A stretch of DNA of 18,607 bases from Halanaerobium sp051746665. GTDB taxonomy: Bacteria > Bacillota > Halanaerobiia > Halanaerobiales > Halanaerobiaceae. The position numbers were made by a program, and so were the translations under genes. Below, one piece after another: positions 7,314-14,896 of the stretch. Positions within the stretch are counted from its first letter, which is position 1. Every line of letters begins with the position of its first letter. The notes beneath the pieces are model-generated. The model ran no database searches. It saw only the letters and a list, made by a program, of their open reading frames with translations, and had not been told where the DNA came from. The stretch is taken from assembly GCA_051746665.1 (NCBI GenBank), contig JBNJFG010000040.1, positions 1 to 18,607 of the forward strand, given 5' to 3'.

Positions 7314-8552
7314 ATGCAGGAAACACCCAAAGGAAATCGTCCCCACATTGGTGTATTTGGAAGAAGAAATGCTGGCAAATCGAGTTTAATTAATAGTTTA
7401 ACAAACCAGGAACTGGCACTTGTTTCTGATGTTCCTGGTACGACGACTGATCCAGTTTACAAGGCTATGGAATTACAACCATTAGGGCCAGTAATTATGA
7501 TTGATACAGCAGGAATTGATGATAGTGGTCAGTTGGGAGAATTAAGGGTAAAAAAAACACTTGAAGTTATTAGAAAAATAGATTTAGCAGTTTTAGTTAT
7601 TGATCCAGAACACGGTATAGAAGATTATGAAAAAGATTTAATAAATAGATTTTTAAAGGCTAATACTCCAGTTGTACCTGTAATAAATAAAATTGATCTT
7701 AACTTTGATCAGGATATTATTTTTAATAAAATAAAGACTGAATCTAAATTGGATCCAGTTTTGGTAAGTACAATTGCTGATTCCGGAATAGAAGAATTAA
7801 GGGGAGAAATAGTAAGCAGAATGCCTGCAGATACAGAAGAATCTTTTATTGTCGGAGATTTAGTTAATCCAGGTGATACTATTGTATTAGTAACTCCAAT
7901 TGATCTTGCTGCTCCAAAGGGGAGATTGATCTTACCCCAGGTTCAAACTATTCGCGATATTCTTGATCATGACGGTATAACAATGGTCTGTAAAGAAAGA
8001 GAATTAAAACTTACTTTAGATAAATTAAAAGAAGCTCCCAAACTTGTAATTACTGATTCACAGGCGTTTATGAAAGTTGATGCTGATGTTCCAGAAGATA
8101 TACTTTTGACTGGATTTTCTATTTTGTTTGCTCGCTATAAAGGTGATCTCGAAATCTTTTTAAGAGGGGCAAAAAAATTGGAAAATTTAAAGGCAGGAGA
8201 TAAAATTTTAATTGCAGAAGCCTGCACTCATCGTCGACAGGCTGATGATATTGGAACGGTTAAACTACCGAGATGGATGAGGTCAAGAGTTGGTGGTGAT
8301 TTAGAATTTGATCATGTTTCTGGAAGAGAATATCCAGAAAATTTAACTGACTATGATCTCATTTTACACTGTGGAGGCTGTATGTTAAATAAAAAAGAAG
8401 TGATTTCAAGACTTCAAGAAGCTGATAATTTGGGTATACCTGTTATAAATTATGGAATGGCGATTGCTCAACTTCATGGTATTTTAGATAGAGCTTTAAA
8501 ACCTTTTGCTTCTGCTTATAGAATGTGGATGGCAGAAAAAGAAAAAAATTAG
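7314..8552 (+). CDS. hydF: [FeFe]-hydrogenase maturation GTPase HydF
   Basis: 412 residues, full length. The N-terminal GTPase domain has G1 GRRNAGKSS (about 16-24), G2 VPGTTTDPV, G3 DTAG (about 63) and G4 NKID (about 124). The C-terminal cluster motif C304-T-H306 ... H352-C353-G-G-C356 fits the HydF [4Fe-4S] signature CxH-x(~45)-HCxxC. HydF is the scaffold on which HydE and HydG build the 2Fe subcluster before transfer to the hydrogenase HydA. Those three genes are not in this window. An AGGTG site precedes the ATG. It is followed after 59 bp by an aspartate ammonia-lyase gene and is probably cotranscribed with it. Confidence 0.96.
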   Translation: MQETPKGNRPHIGVFGRRNAGKSSLINSLTNQELALVSDVPGTTTDPVYKAMELQPLGPVIMIDTAGIDDSGQLGELRVKKTLEVIRKIDLAVLVIDPEHGIEDYEKDLINRFLKANTPVVPVINKIDLNFDQDIIFNKIKTESKLDPVLVSTIADSGIEELRGEIVSRMPADTEESFIVGDLVNPGDTIVLVTPIDLAAPKGRLILPQVQTIRDILDHDGITMVCKERELKLTLDKLKEAPKLVITDSQAFMKVDADVPEDILLTGFSILFARYKGDLEIFLRGAKKLENLKAGDKILIAEACTHRRQADDIGTVKLPRWMRSRVGGDLEFDHVSGREYPENLTDYDLILHCGGCMLNKKEVISRLQEADNLGIPVINYGMAIAQLHGILDRALKPFASAYRMWMAEKEKN

Positions 8553-8611
8553 CAAAAAATATCAAGTAAAGTTTTAGTATAAATTCAAAAATCATTATTC
8601 GGGAGGAATCC

Positions 8612-10042
8612 ATGTTTAAAAATCGAAATCAAAAAAATAGTGGCTCCATTCGGGTCGAAAAAGATAGTATTGGTAAAAAAGAGATTGCAGCTGACTCTTA
8701 TTATGGTATTAATACTATCAGGGCACAGGAAAATTTTGATATAAGTCGTGAAAATGTTCATCCTGAGTTAGTTAAGTCAATTGTTATAATTAAACAAGCA
8801 GCAGCTGTGAGTAATTTTGAACTGGGGTTATTAGAGGAAGCAAAAAAAGAAGCAATTTTAGAAGCTTGTGATGAAATAATTAAATCTAATTTAGCAGATA
8901 AACTTGAGTTAGACGCTTTTCAAGGTGGTGCAGGAACTTCAACTAATATGATGGTGAATGAAGTTATTGCTAATCGGGCTCTGGAAATAATGAACTATGA
9001 AAAAGGCGATTATGACATAATTCATCCTAATGATGAAGTTAATAAAGGACAATCTACAAATGATGTATATCCAACTGCTTTAAGAATTGCTGTCTTAAAG
9101 ATGCTTGTACCTCTTACTCAATCCATTGCTAAATTACAGGAGCTTTTACAAAGTAAAGAAAAAGAATTTTCTTCAATAGTTAAATTGGGTAGAACACAGC
9201 TGCAGGATGCAGTGCCTATTACTTTAGGCCAGGAATTTTCTGCTTATGCTGAAGCAGTTAATAGAGACCGGTGGCGACTTTATAAGATTACAGATCGGTT
9301 AAAAAAAATAAATCTTGGTGGTACGGCTGTTGGAACTGGACTTAATACTTCTCATTCTTATATTTTTAAGATTGCTAAACATTTACGAAGTTTTAGCGAT
9401 TTAAGTCTTTCTCATTCAGAAAATATGATTGATATTACTCAAAATATGGATATTTTTGTTGAAGTTTCAGGTTTATTAAAAGCAGCATCAGTAAATTTAA
9501 ATAAAATTGCTAGTGATTTAAGGCTTTTAGCCTCTGGACCAAATGGAGGTATAGGAGAAATAAAACTTCCAGCAGTTCAGGCCGGATCATCTATTATGCC
9601 TGGTAAGGTAAATCCTGTGATATGTGAAATGATAAATCAGTTATCAATTGAGATTATTTGTAGTGATCAGGCTATTACTATGGCAGCAAGAGATGGGCAA
9701 TTAGAACTAAATGCATTTTCTCCAATAATTGCTCATAAGTTATTAAATATGCTGGAAATGATGCAAAAAGGAATTGATAAATTTAATAATAAATGTATTA
9801 AAGATATTAAAGTAAATAGAGATAAATGTCAGCACATATTAGATAATAGTTTAGCTCTTGTTACCAGCCTTGTGCCTTATATTGGCTATGACCAGGCCAG
9901 TGAGTTAGCTAAAGAAGCAGTAAATCAAGATAAAAAACTTATTGATTTAATCAGAGAAAAAGATATAATCAGCAGCTCAAAATTAGATAAAATACTAAAG
10001 TTAGAAAACATGACATCTCCAGGAAATAATCTGTCAGATTAA
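8612..10042 (+). CDS. aspA: Aspartate ammonia-lyase
   Basis: 476 residues, the size of aspartases. The fumarase/aspartase signature GSSIMPGKVNP is at about 325-335. GGAGTSTNMMVNEVIANRA, NKGQSTNDVYPTALRIA and LGRTQLQDAVPITLGQEF are the other family blocks. It catalyses aspartate to fumarate plus ammonia in the cytoplasm. Fumarase shares these motifs; the KDSIGKKEIAADSYYGINTIRAQENF start and overall match favour aspartase. GGGAGGA (8601-8607) supports the start. Placement right after hydF suggests a link with hydrogenase maturation, where ammonia may be a precursor of the bridging dithiomethylamine (inference). Confidence 0.88.
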   Translation: MFKNRNQKNSGSIRVEKDSIGKKEIAADSYYGINTIRAQENFDISRENVHPELVKSIVIIKQAAAVSNFELGLLEEAKKEAILEACDEIIKSNLADKLELDAFQGGAGTSTNMMVNEVIANRALEIMNYEKGDYDIIHPNDEVNKGQSTNDVYPTALRIAVLKMLVPLTQSIAKLQELLQSKEKEFSSIVKLGRTQLQDAVPITLGQEFSAYAEAVNRDRWRLYKITDRLKKINLGGTAVGTGLNTSHSYIFKIAKHLRSFSDLSLSHSENMIDITQNMDIFVEVSGLLKAASVNLNKIASDLRLLASGPNGGIGEIKLPAVQAGSSIMPGKVNPVICEMINQLSIEIICSDQAITMAARDGQLELNAFSPIIAHKLLNMLEMMQKGIDKFNNKCIKDIKVNRDKCQHILDNSLALVTSLVPYIGYDQASELAKEAVNQDKKLIDLIREKDIISSSKLDKILKLENMTSPGNNLSD

Positions 10043-10134
10043 AACTCTCTGATCTTAATTAATATAGATAGTTTCTTTAGTTTGAAATAGATTTTTTAAA
10101 AATTTAGATCATTAAAAAGAGGAGCTGCATTTCT

Positions 10135-10485
10135 ATGCTTTATTTGATAATTAAAACAATCATTTCGGCAGTAATTATTGTAGCTGTATCAGAAATTTCT
10201 AAAAGGAGTTCATTATTTGGAGCTGTTTTAGCTTCTCTACCTCTTGTTTCATACTTAGGTATTATCTGGCTTTATATTGATACGGAAAGTAGAACACAGG
10301 TGGCTCAGTTATCAAAAAGTGTTTTTTGGATGGTAATTCCTTCTCTATCTTTTTTTATAATTTTACCAGTATTAATGAAAACTGAAATAAATTTTTACCT
10401 GTCATTATTAATTGCAACAGTTATTATGGTTGCTGTATATTTTGCAATGATATTCATACTGCATCGATTTGGAATTAATGTATAA
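10135..10485 (+). CDS. DUF3147-family small membrane protein
   Basis: 116 residues with about four membrane helices (about 3-18, 24-47, 62-81 and 87-110). VSEISKRSSLFGAVLASLPLVS, LGIIWLYIDTES and VFWMVIPSLSFFIILPVL are the conserved DUF3147 blocks as I recognise them. The function of the family is unknown. AGAGGAG (10117-10123) lies before the ATG. It is 92 bp after aspA on the same strand, so it may be the last gene of the hydF-aspA unit; no terminator is seen between them. Confidence 0.7.
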   Translation: MLYLIIKTIISAVIIVAVSEISKRSSLFGAVLASLPLVSYLGIIWLYIDTESRTQVAQLSKSVFWMVIPSLSFFIILPVLMKTEINFYLSLLIATVIMVAVYFAMIFILHRFGINV

Positions 10486-10514
10486 TATTTGCTCATCTAA
10501 ATAATACTAAATAT

Positions 10515-10543
10515 TTGATATTAAATTTTAGCTATGATATATT
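10515..10543 (+). promoter_or_regulatory. Promoter of the MDR oxidoreductase
   Basis: TTGATA (10515-10520), 17 bp, TATATT (10538-10543) with an extended TGA just before the -10. The Fur-like operator starts 9 bp downstream. Confidence 0.6.
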
Positions 10544-10552
10544 TAACCTGTA

Positions 10553-10569
10553 ATGATAATCGTTATCAT
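10553..10569. promoter_or_regulatory. Fur-family operator of the MDR oxidoreductase
   Basis: ATGATAATCGTTATCAT is a perfect inverted repeat. Its core TGATAAT-C-GTTATCA is identical to the peroxiredoxin site at 7094-7112 except for the central base. It sits at the same place relative to the -10, which makes it a likely repressor site shared by both genes. Confidence 0.65.
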
Positions 10570-10628
10570 AATCAAAAATAAATATTCAAGAATGAGGAAT
10601 TACAAATAATTAAAAGAAGGTGTTAATA

Positions 10629-11567
10629 ATGAAAGCAATTGTTATTAATCAATATGGCGATAAAAATGAGTTAAAAGAAAAAGAATTAGCGAAACCAGAA
10701 CCAAAAAATGATGAGGTTTTAATTGAAATACATGCAGCAGCCGTTAATCCAATTGACTGGAAATTAAGATATGGTTATTTAGAGGATAAATTTAATTTTG
10801 AATTTCCGATTGTTTTAGGATGGGATGCGGCTGGAATAGTTAGAGAAGTAGGCAAAAATGTAGAATCTTTTACTGAGGGAGATCGTGTTTTTGTTCGACC
10901 GGAACTCACAAATCGAGGTACCTATGCGGAATATACTACAGCAAAAGCGGATTTAATTGCTAAAATACCTGAAAATATTAGTTTTGAAGAAGCAGCAGCA
11001 GTACCACTTGCTGGACTAACTGCTTATCAATGTCTTTTAGATGTTGGAAAATTAGAATCAGGAAACAAAGTGTTGATTCATGCTGGTCCTGGTGGTGTCG
11101 GTAGTTTTGCTATTCAAATAGCTAAAAATTTAGGAGCTTATGTTGCCACTACAGGCAGCACAAAAAATGTAGAGTTTTTAAAAACTTTAGGTGCTGATGA
11201 GGTTATTGATTATACCAAAGATGATTTTTCTCAGATATTGGAAAATTATGATCTGGTTGTTGATACTCTTGGTGGAGAAATACAGGATAAAAGCTTTGAT
11301 ATCCTTAAAAAAGGTGGAAAGCTGGTTTCTATTGTTGAAGAACCTGATCAAGAAAAGGCAGAAGAACTTGGAGTTACTGCTAAATCACACTGGCTAATAC
11401 CTGATGGAGAAGAACTTTCAGTTCTGGCTGAGATGATGAAAAATAATACTTTAAAGCCTGTTGTTGGAACAGTTTTTCCTTTTTCAGAACAGGGTTTAAA
11501 AGATGCTCATGAGCTGAGTGAAACTCATCATGCAAGAGGAAAAATTGTTATTAAAATTCGTTCATAA
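10629..11567 (+). CDS. Zinc-independent MDR oxidoreductase (quinone-oxidoreductase-like)
   Basis: 312 residues. Start chosen at the ATG 10629: a GTG three codons earlier lies inside the Shine-Dalgarno AGAAGGTG. Medium-chain dehydrogenase fold: AAAVNPIDWKLRYGYL, VLGWDAAGIVREVGKNV and the Rossmann loop HAGPGGVGSFAIQIAKNLGA. The structural and catalytic zinc cysteines of alcohol dehydrogenases are absent, placing it with NADPH:quinone reductase/zeta-crystallin-like enzymes that reduce quinones or reactive enones. The ending HHARGKIVIKI is typical. It is monocistronic, between a Fur-like operator and a strong terminator. The shared operator with peroxiredoxin suggests a redox- or metal-stress role. 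Confidence 0.88.
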   Translation: MKAIVINQYGDKNELKEKELAKPEPKNDEVLIEIHAAAVNPIDWKLRYGYLEDKFNFEFPIVLGWDAAGIVREVGKNVESFTEGDRVFVRPELTNRGTYAEYTTAKADLIAKIPENISFEEAAAVPLAGLTAYQCLLDVGKLESGNKVLIHAGPGGVGSFAIQIAKNLGAYVATTGSTKNVEFLKTLGADEVIDYTKDDFSQILENYDLVVDTLGGEIQDKSFDILKKGGKLVSIVEEPDQEKAEELGVTAKSHWLIPDGEELSVLAEMMKNNTLKPVVGTVFPFSEQGLKDAHELSETHHARGKIVIKIRS

Positions 11568-11639
11568 ATTCAATAATAAATTGACATTTCACTTTGATGT
11601 TTAATGGTGATAGAAGCTGAATAAGTTGAGAACACATTA

Positions 11640-11739
11640 GAAAATTGAATAAAAAACCAGCATCTTAAAGTAGATAAATTAGCCTCAGAGAACCTTTATT
11701 TTTTTAGTTAATAATTAAGGTTTTCTGTGGCTTTTTGTT
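11640..11739 (+). repeat. Dispersed intergenic repeat containing a terminator, copy A
   Basis: About 100 bp that aligns almost without gaps to 17565-17663. Shared blocks are GAAAATTGAATAAAA, CCTCAGAGA, TTTTTTT, TTAAT and TTTTCTG-GG-TTTTTGTT. Each copy follows a gene's stop and ends in a hairpin plus T run. Confidence 0.6.
11681..11736 (+). terminator. Strong terminator after the MDR oxidoreductase
   Basis: AGCCTCAGAGAACCTT pairs with AAGGTTTTCTGTGGCT (14 of 16 positions Watson-Crick) and is followed by TTTTT. The loop is about 20 bases and T-rich. It lies inside repeat copy A. Confidence 0.85.
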
Positions 11740-11937
11740 TGCAAATAAGTAGTTATCTGTTAGATAATAATGGACGGAATTTCTTTAAAATAAAGTTTTA
11801 TTCAAAAAAAGAACAAAGTAACTTATGCAGGAATATTGTTAAATAAACAGAATATTATAAATAGTAACCTAAAAACTTTCTCAGTTGCTGCAGCTTAGAA
11901 ATAGTATTCAATATATCAGACCCACAGGTTCGGAAAC

Positions 11938-11966
11938 TTGCATATGTTCATAAATATGGACATATT
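11938..11966 (+). promoter_or_regulatory. Promoter overlapped by a 24-bp palindrome, before the copper ATPase
   Basis: TTGCAT (11938-11943), 17 bp, CATATT (11961-11966). ATATGTTCATA (11942-11952) and TATGGACATAT (11955-11965) form an inverted repeat with an AA centre and one G-T pair. The palindrome covers the spacer and touches both hexamers. Such 11/12-2-11/12 palindromes suit ArsR/SmtB-type metal repressors, but the family is not proven. The rest of 11740-11937 holds nothing I recognise. Confidence 0.5.
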
Positions 11967-11998
11967 GATAGTGGGTAGTTACAAAAGGGGGTACAAAA

Positions 11999-13933
11999 AT
12001 GGATCATCAAAAAATGTTAGATGATTTTAAGAAACGATTTAAAATATCTCTAGTGATTACAGCACCAATTTTAGTTCTTTCACCTTTAATTCAGAATTTT
12101 TTGGGATACAGTCTTGATTTTCCAGGTAGTCAATATGTTTTATTTGCGCTTTCTACATTGATTTTCTTTTATGGAGGTTGGCCATTTTTAAGTGGAATGA
12201 AAGATGAATTAGCTGACAAAAATCCAGGTATGATGACATTAATTGCTCTTGCAATTTCTGTTGCCTATTTTTACAGTTCAGCTGTTGTCTTTGGTCTGGA
12301 AGGTAGGTTTTTCTTCTGGGAACTGGCAACTTTAATTGTAATTATGCTCTTAGGCCATTGGATTGAGATGCGATCGGTTATGGGAGCCTCTCAGGCTTTA
12401 GAAGAACTGGCTAAATTGATGCCAGATCAGGCTCATAAGATCGTAGATGGAGAAGTTACAGAAATTAAAATAAAAGAATTAAAAAAAGGAGATCAGGTTT
12501 TAGTTAAACCGGGAGAAAAAGTTCCAGCTGATGGAGTAATCTACGAAGGAGACTCCTATATAGATGAATCAATGTTAACTGGAGAATCAGAACCGGTTGC
12601 AAGAGAAGTTGATGATGAAGTAATTGGTGGTTCTGTTAACGGTGACAGTTCAATCAAAATTAAAATTGAAAAAGCGGGAGATGAAAGTTACCTTTCCCAG
12701 GTTATAGAGATGGTTAAGGAGTCTCAGGCGGATAAATCTAAAACACAGAATTTTGCGGATCGAGCAGCTTTCTGGCTGACATTAATTGCTATCAGTGCAG
12801 GAACAATTACTCTTTTTAGCTGGTATTTTATTACCGGAGACTTAGCATTTTCTATAGAACGGATGGCAACAGTTATGGTTATCACCTGTCCCCATGCCTT
12901 AGGTCTTGCTATTCCATTGGTGGTAGCTGTCTCCACAACTTTATCTGCTAAAAATGGACTGCTGATTCGTGATCGTACTGCTTTTGAAAATGCGCGTAAA
13001 ATAGATACAGTTTTATTTGATAAAACAGGTACCCTGACTGAAGGAGAATTTGGAGTTGAAGCAGTAGAAAGTTTTGTGGATGAATATACTAAGGAAGAGA
13101 TTCTGCAGAAAGCAGCTTCTTTAGAACAGGAATCAGAACATCCAATTGCAGCTGGAATAGTAAAGAAAGCAGAAGAAGATGAAGTAGAGCTGCTGAAAGT
13201 CGATGATTTTGAAATAATCAAAGGTAAGGGTGTTATTGGAAAAATTGAAGGCGGAGATTTTAAAGCTGTTTCCCCCGGTTATCTGAAAGAAAATAAGATA
13301 GAGGTACCAGAGGATGCTTTAAAAGAAGGACCATTTACCGAAATCTTTATTTTAGAAGCCGGAAATTTAATTGGAATGGTTAGACTGGCCGATCAGATTA
13401 GAGAAAGCTCTTATGAGGCAGTACAAAAACTTAAGGATAGAGGAATTAAGGTCAAAATGTTGACCGGAGATAATCAGAAAACTGCAGAATATGTAAGTAA
13501 TGAACTTGGTCTAACTGATTACTTTGCTGAAATTCTACCTGATGAGAAGCAGAAAAAGGTAGAAGAGCTGCAGGCTGAAGGTGCTTTTGTGGCCATGACT
13601 GGTGATGGTGTTAATGATGCTCCAGCACTGGCAAAAGCTGATATAGGGATTGCTATTGGCTCAGGGACAGATGTAGCAGCCGAAACAGCAGATATAATTC
13701 TGGTTGAAAGTGACCCGCTTGATGTATTAAAGCTGATCGAATTTGGAACTTTAACCTATAAGAAGATGATTCAGAATTTATTTTGGGCTACAGGTTATAA
13801 CGCCTTTGCAATACCACTGGCAGCAGGTGTACTGGCAGGGGTTGGTATTATGATTTCTCCTGCAGTTGGTGCAGTTTTAATGTCGATGAGTACAGTTATT
13901 GTAGCGATCAATGCTAAGATGTTAAAGTTTTAA
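11999..13933 (+). CDS. copB: CopB-type (P1B-3) heavy-metal P-type ATPase
   Basis: 644 residues, full length for a P1B ATPase without N-terminal metal-binding domains; only MDHQKM precedes the first helix. Motifs in order: TGES in the actuator domain, membrane motif TCPHALGLAIPL (C297-P298-H299), phosphorylation site DKTGTLTEG (D341), ESEHPIAAGI in the nucleotide domain, GDGVNDAPALAKADIG (D536, D540), and YNAFAIPLAAGVL plus MSMSTVIVAINA in the last helices. CPH rather than CPC, with MSxST, marks the CopB subgroup, which exports copper or silver ions from the cytoplasm. AAAGGGGG (11984-11991) lies before the ATG. It appears monocistronic with its own terminator, and sits beside Met/His-rich DUF305 and SHOCT genes. 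Confidence 0.92.
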   Translation: MDHQKMLDDFKKRFKISLVITAPILVLSPLIQNFLGYSLDFPGSQYVLFALSTLIFFYGGWPFLSGMKDELADKNPGMMTLIALAISVAYFYSSAVVFGLEGRFFFWELATLIVIMLLGHWIEMRSVMGASQALEELAKLMPDQAHKIVDGEVTEIKIKELKKGDQVLVKPGEKVPADGVIYEGDSYIDESMLTGESEPVAREVDDEVIGGSVNGDSSIKIKIEKAGDESYLSQVIEMVKESQADKSKTQNFADRAAFWLTLIAISAGTITLFSWYFITGDLAFSIERMATVMVITCPHALGLAIPLVVAVSTTLSAKNGLLIRDRTAFENARKIDTVLFDKTGTLTEGEFGVEAVESFVDEYTKEEILQKAASLEQESEHPIAAGIVKKAEEDEVELLKVDDFEIIKGKGVIGKIEGGDFKAVSPGYLKENKIEVPEDALKEGPFTEIFILEAGNLIGMVRLADQIRESSYEAVQKLKDRGIKVKMLTGDNQKTAEYVSNELGLTDYFAEILPDEKQKKVEELQAEGAFVAMTGDGVNDAPALAKADIGIAIGSGTDVAAETADIILVESDPLDVLKLIEFGTLTYKKMIQNLFWATGYNAFAIPLAAGVLAGVGIMISPAVGAVLMSMSTVIVAINAKMLKF

Positions 13934-14028
13934 GATGATAGCTAAAGTGAATAATGATTATAGTTTATAAAATTTGAAAAACAACAAATTAAAATTAAAT
14001 AATATATGATATTTAATAGTTTTTTTCA

Positions 14029-14063
14029 GGGCTTTCTATTTTAAAGTAGAAAGCTCTTTTTTT
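14029..14063 (+). terminator. Terminator after the copper ATPase
   Basis: GGGCTTTCTA (14029-14038) pairs with TAGAAAGCTC (14047-14056), followed by seven T. It separates the ATPase from the SHOCT/PspA-like group. Confidence 0.9.
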
Positions 14064-14080
14064 ATAAAAAAATTTATAGA

Positions 14081-14112
14081 TTCATATTTTATTCACATTT
14101 AACTGTTATTAT
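14081..14112 (+). promoter_or_regulatory. Direct-repeat promoter module, copy 2
   Basis: TTCATA-N5-TTCACA-N9-TATTAT, with the same geometry as 130-161 and 27 of 32 identical bases. It lies 48 bp before the SHOCT gene and is followed directly by a CsoR-like palindrome. An 11-bp-phased repeat in place of a -35 suggests activation by an OmpR-family regulator (inference). Confidence 0.5.
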
Positions 14113-14116
14113 AAAA

Positions 14117-14133
14117 TTACCCGGTAAGGGTAT
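14117..14133 (+). promoter_or_regulatory. CsoR-like operator, copy 2
   Basis: TTACCCGGTAAGGGTAT contains a perfect inverted repeat TACCC-N5-GGGTA. It matches the site at 266-282 at 12 of 17 positions, all in the half-sites or centre. It starts 4 bp after the -10, so a bound repressor would block initiation. Confidence 0.55.
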
Positions 14134-14160
14134 AAGGTGTTTGCGAAAGGAGTAGATATT

Positions 14161-14373
14161 ATGATGGGTTTTGGTTTAGGAATGATGGGAGGAGGGTTTT
14201 CCTTGATTTTTTGGATAATAATCATTATTGCTGTAATATATTATTTTAACAATGGAAATATCAACAGTTCTGGTTCAGGGTACAACAGAAGTAACTCTAA
14301 TTATCAGGTGAATCAGGCTGAAGAGATTGCTAAAGATCGTTATGCTAAAGGTGAAATAACTAAAAAAAATTAG
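14161..14373 (+). CDS. Small membrane protein with SHOCT motif, interrupted by frameshift
   Basis: 70 residues when started at ATG 14161, 8 bp after AAAGGAG (14146-14152); an upstream GTG at 14137 has no ribosome site. It begins MMGFGLGMMGGGFSLIFW with one membrane helix (about 13-29), then an Asn/Ser/Gly linker and the SHOCT half-motif AEEIAKDRYAKGEITKK. This parallels the gene at 912-1229. The frame stops within the SHOCT motif, just after a run of eight A (14362-14369). A -1 shift there continues into the PspA-like coding sequence, completing the SHOCT helix as KKKLEDIND. See the next entry. Confidence 0.75.
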   Translation: MMGFGLGMMGGGFSLIFWIIIIIAVIYYFNNGNINSSGSGYNRSNSNYQVNQAEEIAKDRYAKGEITKKN

Positions 14374-14894
14374 AGGATATTAACGATAAGGCAGAACTTG
14401 CCCAGGCGCAGGCGCAGACTGCTATGGATATAGAAAAAGAAGAGCTGGCTCGTGCTGCTCTAGAGAAAAAAGCGAACTTAAATGAAAAAACAACTATTTT
14501 GAAAACTGAAATAGAAAAGATAGAAAATAAGATTGAGGTCATTAAATCCAATAAAAAAACACTTGCTGAACAAATTAAAAAGCTGGAAACAAAAAGGGAA
14601 GAGTTGATTTTTATAAATAAATCTGCTAATGCTCAACTGGAAGTAAAAGAGATTATTACAGGGGCCAGCAGTGATATTACTGATTTAAATGGACAGATAG
14701 AGAGAGCAGAAGAAAAAATACGAAAGAAAGAAGCTAAGCTTTCAGCTATAGATGAGTTAGTTGCTGATGGTGAGTTAATAAATGATCTTAATTCAAAAGA
14801 TGATATTGATAAGTCTCTTAATAAAATTCAGCGTGATTCAAAAATTGAAGAAGAACTTGCTAATCTAAGATCTAAAAAGATGGGAGATGCATAA
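14370..14894 (+). pseudogene. PspA/IM30-like C-terminal coiled-coil, in the -1 frame of the SHOCT gene
   Basis: About 174 residues open from TTA 14370. The first ATG (14424) has no ribosome site. The sequence aligns with the second half of PspA: EKEELARAALEKKANLNEK, KKTLAEQIKKLETKREEL, then IERAEEKIRKKEAKLSAIDEL and the end KIEEELANLRSKK. The first roughly 90 PspA residues, including the membrane-binding amphipathic helix, are missing. Instead the frame is continuous, except for one -1 shift, with the preceding SHOCT membrane protein. It is either a chimera made by deletion and then broken by one lost A, or a fusion expressed by slippage at A AAA AAT. PspA maintains membrane integrity under envelope stress; this piece could only do so with another anchor. 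Confidence 0.65.
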
Positions 14895-14896
14895 TA

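Noticed and set aside
10620..10628. Upstream GTG start for the MDR oxidoreductase
   Set aside because: The GTG is part of the Shine-Dalgarno AGAAGGTG; ATG at 10629 fits better and matches the family start MKAIVIN.
11975..11994. TTACAAAAGGGGGTA as a CsoR-like box before the copper ATPase
   Set aside because: The left half lacks ACC and the G run is simply the ribosome binding site of the ATPase gene.
12724..13221. 165-codon open frame on the minus strand inside the copper ATPase gene
   Set aside because: Ser/Ile/Ala-rich antisense translation of a clearly real gene, with no ribosome site or recognisable domain.
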